Positions 33,709-43,517 of a DNA stretch of 64,000 nt are shown here, piece after piece. The stretch's first letter is position 1, and the number at the start of each line of letters is the position of its first letter. The notes under the pieces are model-generated. The model saw nothing but the letters and a program-made list of their open reading frames with translations, was not told where the DNA came from and ran no database searches. Origin of the DNA: Mixophyes australis (Eukaryota > Chordata > Amphibia > Anura > Limnodynastidae). The stretch covers positions 44,359,824 to 44,423,823 of the forward strand of contig JAVHZZ010000009.1 of the NCBI GenBank assembly GCA_036250195.1, given 5' to 3'. The translations under genes were made by a program, and so were the position numbers.

Positions 33709-35484
33709 ATGGCTTACGAAAGAAATGCTGACCTAATGAAGGACTTTATTAAGACCTACAGGGCTCACCCATGTTTGTGGAAAGCCAAATCCAAAGAGTT
33801 TTCTAACAGAATGATGTGAAACATGGCGATGCAAGAGCTTGTAAAAGCATGTCTGCCATATCACCCTGGAGCAACTGTTGAATGGGCAAAAAGCAAGATC
33901 CAGAACCTTAGGACTGTGTATAAAAAATAATTAAATAAAGTTGAAGCAGCCAAAAAATCAGGAGCTGCAGCTGAAGACGTGTATGTGCCAAAGCTATGGT
34001 ACTTTGATCTGTTACACTTTGTGAGGGACCAAGAAACACCACGTACATCCACTAGCAGCATGCCCACAGACAACAGTTCATCCACAGTGGTAGAGCAAGC
34101 ATCTGATATACCTGCAAGCGGCACAGTAAGTACAGTACATTATGATGTTGCCATGTAACAGATTTATTCATGTTCAAAGAATCAACAACACAATAACAAT
34201 ACATAACATGTATAAAAACAGTTGTCATAAGCAATCATTCTGCCATGGCACGACACCATCACCGTTGAAATACATAAGGTACGCATCCCGATTTAATTTT
34301 GCCAATGTACTACTATTTTTAGAGTGTCCACACTCTAATGGTGTCAAGCCCACTACCTCCATGTCCTCGGCATTACTTCCACATTGGCCTGAGTGGTACG
34401 TCCACTGTTGCTTTTACGCCGCAAAAAGTTATGCAGAACACAACAGGCCATCCCTACTTTGTCGACTTTGTCCAAACGCAGGTTTATTGCAGAATGAAAA
34501 ACTCGGAACCTGTTACTTAGAATCCCGAAGGCATTTTCAACTACACGCTGAGCATGTGACAGTCTGTAATTAAATATACGCCTTTCAATGCTCAGATTTC
34601 TTTGTGGGTATGGTTTTAAAACATTGTTGTGCAATGCAAAGGCGTCACCTGCAACAAACACAAAGTTTAGTCCATATTTTGTGCTACTCCGCGATGTAAG
34701 GTTTAGGGCATTGTTTTGTAGTTTGTTATGGAAGGTAGTATGCTCCAGTGCACCTCCATCTGAGACTCTTCCATTTTTTTCCAATGTCCACAAATAGGAA
34801 TTCATAGTTCGCATCCACTATGGCAATTAAAATAATGCTAAAAAAAACCTTTGTAATTATAGTAGAAAGATCCACTGTTTGATGGTGGCATTATTCGGAC
34901 ATGTTTGCCATCAATGGCACCACCGCAATTTGGGAAATTCCATAGTCTCTCAAAGTCTTCCGCTATCACTTTCCAGTCTTCCTCTGTCGATGGAAACTGA
35001 AACATAAAGATGTGTAAATAGGCTACATTTAAACATGCATGCAATTGCATTCCCTCATTCGTTTGCTCTTTTTCAGCCTGCACTACTGTCTGATGGGCTC
35101 TTGCTGGATGTTGAAGGCCAGGATGCTACAACAATTAATAGCACTGCACGTGAGAGCCAGCTAACTGCTGACAGCCAGGACGTGACCCAAGCTGGTACAC
35201 TAGCAAAAAACAATCAGAAGCGAAAGAGACGCAGAATAAAGGAAATACAAGAAACTGATGCACTAGCAGAAAAGATGCTTGAATGCGCTAACGCTTTGAT
35301 AACAAAAACAAAGGAACAGGACACATTTGATTTCCTGGGAGCAACAATAGCTAGCAAAATGAGAAGTAGTAGCAAGCACATACAAGCTGAAATGAGGCGG
35401 CTGCTGTGCGACCTCATGTGTAGGGCAACCGCTGAAGATTTGTGGCCGGACACAGTTATTTCCCCATCTAACCACAGACACTAA
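33709..35484 (+). pseudogene. MADF-type DNA-binding protein gene of a Harbinger element, two exons
   Basis: Exon A 33709-34125 starts ATG GCT TAC and encodes a MADF domain (LMKDFIKTYRAHPCLW, ATVEWAKSKIQNLRTVYKK, PKLWYFDLLHFV). It has two in-frame stops, TGA 33817-33819 and TAA 33928-33930. The donor gtaagt at 34126 and the acceptor ctttttcag ending at 35076 join it in phase 0 to exon B 35077-35484, which has a basic KRKRRRIKE stretch and a BESS-like helical C-terminus. The 951-bp intron contains the nuclease gene on the other strand. The stops make it inactive in this copy. Confidence 0.75.
34227..34996 (-). pseudogene. PIF/Harbinger (HARBI1-like) DDE nuclease, broken
   Basis: On the - strand an acceptor (tatgtttcag) precedes 34996, followed by [19 protein letters not shown] and [11 protein letters not shown] (first Asp), then after frameshifts near 34840 and 34810 FVAGDAFALH (second Asp), RVVENAFGILSNRFRVF (Glu), and CCVLHNFLRR. 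A further frameshift near 34395 separates the C-terminal YLMYFNGDG block, which ends at TGA 34229-34227. DDE triad residues are present. N-terminal exons were not found. At least three frameshifts: inactive. Confidence 0.82.
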
Positions 35485-35743
35485 CAATCATACACATTTC
35501 ACACAGCGCAGTTGAAGGATGGTACCATGGGTGGACAAAGCGTAATGTCTCAACCTTGTATGACATCCACACCAGTTTTTGCATACTGTCCAGTAAGCAC
35601 CTGACAAGTTTAAATCTTAATACACTTTGTACTACACATTTTGATAGCGCTGAATCAAACGTATATGTGTTTATGTGAAATTTGATAGGTCTGGACCACC
35701 TATAGACCTGCAGCTGCTTTAGTTATACAAAGACAACTGTCTA

Positions 35744-35922
35744 AGGGGGTATATTTACTAAACTGCGGGTTTGAAAAAGTGGAGATGTTGCCTATAGCAA
35801 CCAATCAGATTCTAGTTATCATTTATATAGTAGATTCTACAAAATGACAGCTAGAATCTGGTTCCTATAGCCAGCATCTCCACTTTATGAAACCCTCAGT
35901 TTAGTAAATGTACTCCTAAGTG
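35744..35922. mobile_element. Palindromic MITE (TTTACTAAACTG ends)
   Basis: GGTATATTTACTAAACTG...AAAGTGGAGATG at the left and CATCTCCACTTT...CAGTTTAGTAAATGTACTCC at the right form long inverted repeats flanked by CTAAG on both sides. Confidence 0.8.
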
Positions 35923-35949
35923 TAATTCTGTGTGCACAAATAAAGTGTA

Positions 35950-36515
35950 TGGAGTATGTTAATATAATGTGTGTGTGAGGGGGGTACATTAATATAATGT
36001 GTGAGGGAAGGGGGGTCTTAATATAGTGTGGGAGGTCGGCTATGAATTTAATGGTGGACTGTGGGTCAGAGCTAATTTAATAGTGGGTATTATTAATTTA
36101 TTTGTGGGGTGATGGTGGGGCTATTTAATTTAATAATAGGGCCTATTGGTTTAAGGTGAGGTGACAAGATCTTTAATTTAATGCTGGGATGGTTTGGGGC
36201 TATTAATTGAATATGTGCTGAGTTTATTAAATGTGAATATGAATTATTTAATGCAGGGGATGGTTGTGGAAAATGCTTATATTTATTAAAAGAAAATGCT
36301 ATTTAATTTATTGCTCTGGCTGTTTGGTTGGAGGGAAATATGTTTATTTATTAAAAGGGAATACTGTTAATTTAATGTTCAGGCTAGTTGTAGGGAAATA
36401 GATCTATTTATCAAATGTGAATAAGATTAGTTTAATGTCAGGGATGGAGGGGGGCCTAATTATTAAACGTGGGTGATATATTGATTTAATGCTGGGGATG
36501 GTTGAAGTTTTCTAA
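35950..36515. repeat. Degenerate tandem repeat (ATTTAATG..GGG family)
   Basis: A loosely repeated block of roughly 40-60 bp containing TTAATTTAATG(C/G) then GG(G)ATGG or GGGG and TATTTATTAAA recurs about ten times. No gene is seen. Confidence 0.6.
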
Positions 36516-37129
36516 ATTTCATGTACCCATTTTTTTTTACCAAATAGGGCCTCCAAGGATCCAGACAAGTAGCAACTGAGCAAAAGACACCAGCAGCCAC
36601 AGGTGGTGAAAGTGACAAGAACAGGTAGGAGAGAGCAGGACATTCTGCCAACTGTCCTGAATCTGATGGGGCAGACCCAAATTTGGGTGACTTCCTCGCT
36701 TAGTCAGGATTTGGTCCGACTACAAAGGACAGTTGGTAGGTATGTCCCACTTCACACTGTACTGCTCGTAAAGGCAGAGCTGTGTGCACCTAACAGTAGT
36801 GCACACAGCATTGCCTGTGTAGTTGTCTAAAATGATAACCATGTTACATCATAGGGGCCCCCCTGTCTAAAATCCCCTGTGCCCCCCATGAGCCTTAAGC
36901 CAGTTCTGGGCCAGGGTGTCAGATTGAAACCTAGTGCTCTGCTCCTACCAGTACTACACCTCATATTATTTGTTTTAGGTTAACCCTAAAACAAATAATT
37001 ACCCCATTAGAATATAGGGCGAGGCAAAAACAAGTTTGGTGGTTTAAGCAACACTAAAATAGAGTCTTTTTATATTGATAAATATATATTGTACCAAAAA
37101 TCACCCTTTAAGGATGGGCCACTACTTAT

Positions 37130-37369
37130 GGGTCAGTGGTGTGTGCTTGCCCCCCGGGCTAAAGTCTGCCAGCCCCTGGATGTGATAGTGAGAAGTGAAA
37201 AGATGACAGGCTCAGTTTTGGATATATAGAGGTAGCATTCAAATATCCAAGTTGGAGATGACAGCGAGGCAGTCGGGCATGTGGGAGAAGAAAGGTCAGA
37301 GGAGGAAAGGTAGCATAGAGGTGATAATGGCAGACAAAGAACTGAATAAGCTGACAAAGAGAAGGCATG
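37130..37369 (-). pseudogene. L2-like LINE, downstream part beyond the gypsy insertion
   Basis: On the - strand short pieces such as CPTASLSSPTW and ISKTEPVIF, in different frames, resemble the post-catalytic RT section (CLxxIxxWM...LNxxKTE) of L2 LINEs. It continues the element at 43513-44820 and is separated from it by the chromovirus. Confidence 0.55.
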
Positions 37370-38159
37370 TGTTAGGAACTCCCAAGTCAGTACAGTGAAA
37401 CTCGGGAACTACTCAGAAGGCCAGGTGTTCGCTGGAGCCCCTAGTGGTGGGGACAGACTGGGCTGCAGGCCGACTGAGGGTCGAGTAGCGTATACTGACT
37501 TAAAGGAGTTTCCCAGAAGTGGAGTGATTGGTGGACTGTAGTATAAGAGAAATCCAAGGTCCAAAGGTCACAGGCACAGAAGCAATATCCAAGGGCAAGC
37601 AAAAGGGTCAAACTCACAGGCAGAGAAGCGAAATCCGAATTCCAGGCAAAAGGTCAGGGTCAGAAGAGAAGGGTCAAAGGTCCAATAACAAGCAGGGGTC
37701 AAACACGGGTGGTCAAATCGAAGGTAACAGGAACCTAAATGGATAGCACAAGCAGGCAGCAGGACTGAGGACAGAACGCTATAACCGGCAATGAGGCAGC
37801 AGACCTCATTGCCTTAAATACATAGTTGGCCCAATCAAAACTTACATGCACCCCTGCAGACTAACGAGAACATAGCACCAGACCAATCAAGGCTAATCCC
37901 TGATAGGTGCACCCAGATGCAGGCTAATGCCTGTAACTATTCCCCTAATTAGCCCACAGGCTGTGTCCACTTTTGCGCATGCGCCCGGCCTCCAACAGCG
38001 CCGGGACGCAGCGCTATGTAACAGGCGTCCGGCCGTTGCCTTGGCAATGGCCGGGTAGGAAGGGGAAGTGACGTCCCGGTCATCATGGTGACGGCCGGGA
38101 CACTGGAGCAGGTAGGAAGCGAGCCGCGGCGGCTGTGAGTACCGCCGCGGCTCGTGACA
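37370..38159 (-). repeat. 3' LTR (sense) of the chromovirus
   Basis: It reads TGTTAGGAACTCC...GCTCGTGACA on +; in sense it begins TGTCACGAGCC and ends CCTAACA. 790 bp, the same length as the other LTR. Its U3 edge is a 13-bp-arm hairpin (38120-38154). Confidence 0.93.
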
Positions 38160-41100
38160 GTACCCCCCCCTTGAGGAGGGGTTAAGGAACCCCGACATCC
38201 AGGTTTAGTGGGAAACTTCCTAAAAAATTCCTTAATGAGTCTTCCAGCGTGCAGACGTCTCTGCGGTATCCAAGATCTCTCCTCAGGGCCGTAACCCTTC
38301 CAATGAACGAGGAATTGGACTTGACCCTGAACCCTCCTAGAATCAAGGATTCCTTCAATAACATATTCGTGGTCCCCGTTCACCATCAGAGGCCTGGGTC
38401 TGTTAGAGAGGGACCGATTAAACTTGCTGGGAGCAGCGACTTTCTTCAGAAGTGAACAATGAAAGGTCGCAGGTATTTTCAAGGAAGTGGGTAGTTTTAA
38501 CCTAAATGCCACTGGATTAATTTTCCTCTCAATTGGAAACGGTCCGATGTATCGGGGCCCCAGCTTCCTACAGGGTTGCCGCAACTTGATGTTCCGTGTG
38601 GATAACCAAACATGATCCCCCACTTTCAATGAACAGGGTCTACGGTGACGGTCAGCAAAGATCTTGGATTTTCGGGAAGCTTGACCTAGTGCAGCGTGCA
38701 CCTTTTTCCAAATGGACCTTAGCCTGGCCGTAAAAGCAGGCGTTCCGGAATCTCCACAGGGAACAGTAGTAGAAAAAGAATTGGATTTTGGGTGAAACCC
38801 GAAGTTGCAGAAAAACGGGGATGTGTGAATAGTAGAATGGCAAGAATTATTGTACGCAAATTCTGCCCAGGGCAGGAGAGAGGACCAATTGTCGTGAAAT
38901 TTAGACACATAAATGCGCAAAAACTGTTCCAGAGCTTGGTTCGTCCTCTCTGTCTGTCCATTTGACTGAGGATGATATGCTGAAGACAGACTGATAGAGA
39001 TCCCGATGGACTTACAAAAGGCTTTCCAAAACCGGGCAATAAACTGGGATCCTCGATCTGATACTATATCTTCAGGAGTCCCATGAAGACGAAAAATATG
39101 CGTCAAAAACAAGGTGGCCAGGGTCCTGGCATCCGGTAGCTTGGGCAAAGATATAAAATGTGCCATCTTACTGAACCGATCGACCACTACCAGGATGGTG
39201 TTATGTCCTGCGGATACTGGTAGGTCAACAATGAAATCCATCGACAGATGGGTCCAAGGTCTGCTCGGTGCCGGCAAAGGTAACAATAGCCCAGAAGGAC
39301 GGTTCCTATCGGTCTTGTTTTTAGCACACTCAGGACAAGCCCGAACATAATTCTCCACATCGTTTGACAAGGTGGGTCACCACAACCAACGAGAAAGAAC
39401 CTCAATAGTCCTACGGATTCCCGGATGGCCAGCAGAGCAGTTGTTGTGGCCTTCAATGAGAACAGATTTCCTTAAATGGACGGGGACAAATAATTTGTTG
39501 ACCGGTGTCTGAACTGGAGCGATTCTCTGGAAGCGCCGGATGGTTGCTCCTAGGTCCTGGGTGAGACCAAGATGAACAGCAGTTGTAGGAACAATAGACA
39601 ATGGTTCCGGAGACTGAGGATGATGGGCCAAAAAACTTCGGGACAAGGAATCGGCCTTAGTATTTTTTGAACCTGGACGGTATGTAATAATGAATTTGAA
39701 TCTGGTGAAAAATAGGGCCCAGCGGGCCTGCCTAGGATTCAGAGTTTTAGCGGTCTGAATGTATTGGAGGTTTTTATGGTCCGTGAAGATGGTGATGGTA
39801 TGGGTAGCTCCCTCTAACCAATGCCGCCATTCCTCCAGTGCCAACTTAATGGCCAACAATTCACGATTGCCGACATCATAATTACATTCGGCCGCTAAAA
39901 TTTTTTTAGAAAAGAATGCACAAGGATGTAATTTTTTGCTCCTTGGATCTTTTTGAGAAAGGATAGCGCCAGCACCGATGTCAGAAGCGTCCACCTCTAC
40001 AATGAATGGAAGTTCCGGATCAGGATGTCTCAGCACTGGAGCAGAAATGAACGCGGCTTTGAGTGCCGAGAAACTCGCCAATGCCTCCGAAGGCCACTTC
40101 GCTGGGTTAGCTCCCTTCCGAGTGAGAGCAGTGATAGGAGCTACTAATGAGGAAAAAGAGTCAATGAACCTACGGTAATAATTCGCGAATCCGAGGAACC
40201 TCTGAATCGCCTTCAGATTAGTCGGGAGGACCCAATCCTGGATTGCTTGAACTTTGGCAGGGTCCATGGCGAATCCTGTTGAGGAGATGATATATCCCAG
40301 GAATGACACGGTGCCCACCTCAAATTCACATTTTTCCCTTTTTGCATAAGGTGATGTTCCCGCAATTTCAGCAGAACTTGTCGAACATGCTGACGGTGCT
40401 GAAGTAAAGACTCCGAGTAGATTAAAATATCATCCAGATACACAACTACCGTTTTACCCAGGAACTCTCGTAAAACGTCGTTGATCAGGTCCTGGAACAC
40501 CGCCGGGGCGTTGCATAACCCGAATGGCATCACGAGATATTCATAATGTCCCGACTGGGTATTGAAGGCAGTCTTCCATTCATCCCCTTTTCTGATTCGA
40601 ATAAGATTGTACGCCCCTCTGAGGTCAATCTTCGAGAATATAGTGGCAGATTTTAATTGATCAAACAAGACCGAGATCAATGGTAACGGATACATATTCT
40701 TAATAGTGATGTTATTCAGTCCACGGAAATCGATGCACGGTCTAAGAATGCCGTCTTTTTTTGACACGAAGAAACAACCTGCGCCTACGGGAGATTTAGA
40801 AGGACGTATGAATCCTTTTTTCAGGTTTTCCTCCACATATAACTCCATGGCCTGAGTCTCTGGAATGGACAAGGAGTATAACCGCCCTTTGGGCAACTTG
40901 GAACCCGGGACTAAATCAATGGCGCAGTCATACTCTCGATGAGGTGGAATGGACTCAGCTTTTCTTTTGCAGAACACATCAGAGAAGTCCTGGTAGGGTA
41001 CCGGCAACAAGTCTGGACTAGGCTGTAAGATTCTAAGCGGCAGGTTCAAGCAAGACGTGGAACACTCGGGACTCCAACGAGTAATCTCTCCACTTTCCCA

Positions 41101-41492
41101 GTTGATAAGGGGATTGTGACTGCGAAGCCAGGGATACCCCAATATCAAAGGAGCAGAGGGACAACTAATGAGATAGAAGGAGAGCTCCTCTGTATGGAGA
41201 ACTCCTACAGTCAACCGAACCATTGGAGTCCTAGCGAGAATCCGTCCCCCAGGCAAGGGGTTACCATCCAAACCACACGTGGTGATGCTTGATCCTAGCC
41301 TGATATGCGGAATATCAAGCGTCTGAGCCAAATGTATATCCAGGAAATTACCAGCCGCACCACTGTCAAGAAAAGCTTTCAGGTCCATGGATCTCCCACG
41401 GAAAGTTAAACGTCCAGGGACTAATAAAGAATTTTCTGAAGAGGTAATCTGAAAACCCAAGCGCACCTCTTCACCTGCACTTAGGCTTTGGA
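37949..41492 (-). pseudogene. pol: Chromovirus pol: protease, RT, RNase H, integrase, chromodomain
   Basis: Domains in sense order: protease ([12 protein letters not shown], about 41355-41390); RT with [26 protein letters not shown] and [11 protein letters not shown] (about 40430-40465); RNase H with [30 protein letters not shown] and TDHKNLQYI; integrase zinc finger (H-x-H then CPECAKNK), catalytic core with MDFIVDLP, VSDRGSQF and the Glu in SNGQTERTNQALEQF; the GPY/F-type LGPRYIGPFPI; and a C-terminal chromodomain (EYVIEGILDSRRVQGQVQFL followed by VHWKGYGPEERSWIP). A one-base frameshift near 40350 breaks RT, and TGA 39379-39377 interrupts the integrase zinc finger. The chromodomain identifies a chromovirus and probably guides integration. 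The frame runs on through the polypurine tract into the LTR. Confidence 0.92.
38160..38172 (-). other. Polypurine tract of the chromovirus
   Basis: In sense, a run of eight G (AAGGGGGGGGTAC) lies directly before the 3' LTR: the usual primer site for plus-strand DNA. The extra copy at 43182-43197 has a longer G run. Confidence 0.75.
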
Positions 41493-42358
41493 GTTTCCCG
41501 GTTTATTGGGACATGAGCGAACTAAGTGGCCTGTCTGACCACAATACATACACAGGCCTAGTGAGCGTCTTCTGGAGCGCTCCTCCGGAGGCAAGCGGTA
41601 AGCGCCCAATTGCATGGGTTCAGAGGAATCGGGCAGGGTGTTGTTGTTGGAGCTAGTGAAAACGTCCATTGGAACAGAGGACTCCCGTTCAGCCTTCCTC
41701 TCTCTGATCCGACGATCAATTTTAATGACAAGTTGCATCAAGTTCTCCAGCGTGTAGGATATCGGATACTGGACTAAGGAGTCCTTAATTTGCTCGGTAA
41801 GTCCTAAGCGGAATTGACTTCGCAATGCGGGGTCGTTCCAAGCGCTATCCGTGGACCATCGCCGAAACTCCGCACAATACTCTTCCGCTGAGCGACGTCC
41901 CTGCCTTAGCGTACGGAGATGAGCCTCAGCTGAGGCTACCCTGTCCGGGTCATCGTATAATAACCCCAACGCTTGAAAAAAGGCATCCACAGACTGTAAG
42001 GCTGGACTTGTGGAAGGCAAGGAGAAGGCCCAAGACTGAGGGTCGCCCTGGAGTAATGAGATGATGATCCCTACCCTCTGTTGTTCGGAACCAGAGGAAC
42101 GTGGTTTCAGACGAAAGTACAACTTGCAGCTCTCTTTGAAATTACGGAAAGCTGGCCTGCTTCCAGAGAATCGGTCAGGCAAATTCATCTTAGGCTCCGG
42201 TGTGTCACCAGCGGGAACTTGCTGGGGCTGCCGGCCTCTGGAAGCCTCTTCTTGGACTGCCAGGCGCTGGGATAAAGCCTGCACCACTTGAGAAACCGCC
42301 TGTATCTGGTTAGCCAGAATCTGGGCTGGGGACAGATTCGACTCCTCTCCGTCCATGG
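41481..42358 (-). CDS. gag: Chromovirus gag polyprotein
   Basis: An open - strand frame of about 290 residues from [12 protein letters not shown] (ATG near 42358) to TAA 41483-41481. A Gag-like capsid region ([12 protein letters not shown]...[17 protein letters not shown], then [16 protein letters not shown]) is followed by one CCHC zinc knuckle, [14 protein letters not shown]. The frame extends upstream to 42407 into the LTR, but the ATG in CCATGG is the better start. The leader between LTR and gag is only about 35 nt. It forms capsid-like particles in the cytoplasm. It ends in a -1 overlap with pol. No break is seen. Confidence 0.88.
41493..41499 (-). promoter_or_regulatory. Candidate -1 ribosomal frameshift site G GGA AAC
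   Basis: In the gag frame the heptamer reads G GGA AAC (X XXY YYZ), four codons before the gag stop. Slipping back one base enters exactly the frame that encodes the protease. This is one of the standard -1 slippery heptamers. Confidence 0.65.
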
Positions 42359-42391
42359 CCGTACGATACCAATCTTCCTGGCCGGTTATAA

Positions 42392-43181
42392 TGTTAGGAA
42401 CTCCCAAGTCAGTACAGTGAAACTCGGGAACTACTCAGAAGGCCAGGTGTTCGCTGGAGCCCCTAGTGGTGGGGACAGACTGGGCTGCAGGCCGACTGAG
42501 GGTCGAGTAGCGTATACTGACTTAAAGGAGTTTCCCAGAAGTGGAGTGATTGGTGGACTGTAGTATAAGAGAAATCCAAGGTCCAAAGGTCACAGGCACA
42601 GAAGCAATATCCAAGGGCAAGCAAAAGGGTCAAACTCACAGGCAGAGAAGCGAAATCCGAATTCCAGGCAAAAGGTCAGGGTCAGAAGAGAAGGGTCAAA
42701 GGTCCAATAACAAGCAGGGGTCAAACACGGGTGGTCAAATCGAAGGTAACAGGAACCTAAATGGATAGCACAAGCAGGCAGCAGGACTGAGGACAGAACG
42801 CTATAACCGGCAATGAGGCAGCAGACCTCATTGCCTTAAATACATAGTTGGCCCAATCAAAACTTACATGCACCCCTGCAGACTAACGAGAACATAGCAC
42901 CAGACCAATCAAGGCTAATCCCTGATAGGTGCACCCAGATGCAGGCTAATGCCTGTAACTATTCCCCTAATTAGCCCACAGGCTGTGTCCACTTTTGCGC
43001 ATGCGCCCGGCCTCCAACAGCACCGGGACGCAGCGCTATGTAACAGGCGTCCGGCCGTTGCCTTGGCAACGGCCGGGTAGGAAGGGGAAGTGACGTCCCG
43101 GTCGTCATGGTGACGGCCGGGACACTGGAGCAGGTAGGAAGCGAGCCGCGGCGGCTGTGAGTACCGCCGCGGCTCGTGACA
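42392..43181 (-). repeat. 5' LTR (sense) of the chromovirus
   Basis: 790 bp and nearly identical to 37370-38159. The three differences I can see (near 38000, 38048 and 38086 versus their partners) are all CpG versus TpG/CpA. Confidence 0.93.
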
Positions 43182-43512
43182 GTACCCCCCCCCCCTTGAG
43201 GAGGGGTTAAGGAACCCCGACATCCAGGTTTAGTGGGAAACTTCCTAAAAAATTCCTTAATGAGTCTTCCAGCATGCAGACGTCTCTGCAGTATCCAAGA
43301 TCTCTCCTCAGGGCCGTAACCCTTCCAATGAACGAGGAATTGGACTTGACCCTGAACCCTCCTAGAATCAAGGATTCCTTCAATAACATATTCGTGGTCC
43401 GATTCGGGTAGGAAGGGGAAGTGACGTCCCGGTCGTCATGGTGACGGCCGGGACACTGGAGCAGGTAGGAAGCGAGCCGCGGCGGCTGTGAGTACCGCCG
43501 CGGCTCGTGACA
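43182..43512 (-). repeat. Extra chromovirus pieces: internal 3' fragment and LTR fragment
   Basis: 43182-43400 repeats the polypurine tract and chromodomain end; 43401-43404 is filler; 43405-43512 repeats the U3 edge of the LTR, including its hairpin. The target duplication GCATG follows immediately. Confidence 0.9.
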
Positions 43513-43517
43513 GCATG

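Larger units (their letters stand above)
37370..43512 (-). mobile_element. Composite chromovirus (Ty3/gypsy) insertion, collapsed tandem
   Basis: The target duplication GCATG is exact at 37365-37369 and 43513-43517. Inside, in + order: LTR (37370-38159), internal region (38160-42391), LTR (42392-43181), a 219-bp internal fragment (43182-43400, matching 38160-38378), a 4-bp filler GATT, and an LTR fragment (43405-43512, matching 38052-38159). Sense is -. Because the extra pieces lie inside the duplication, they arrived with or arose within the same insertion. Gag is open; pol has one frameshift and one nonsense codon. The LTRs differ at about three of 790 positions by eye, so the insertion is young. 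Confidence 0.9.

Noticed and set aside
35214..35487. Antisense frames over the MADF exon B as the missing nuclease N-terminus
   Set aside because: The translations show no HARBI1-like helices; they mirror the sense exon.
37893..38198. 101-102-residue frames in the chromovirus LTRs (also at 42915-43223)
   Set aside because: They duplicate in both LTRs, overlap U3 and the polypurine tract, and are the read-through tail of pol or chance frames.
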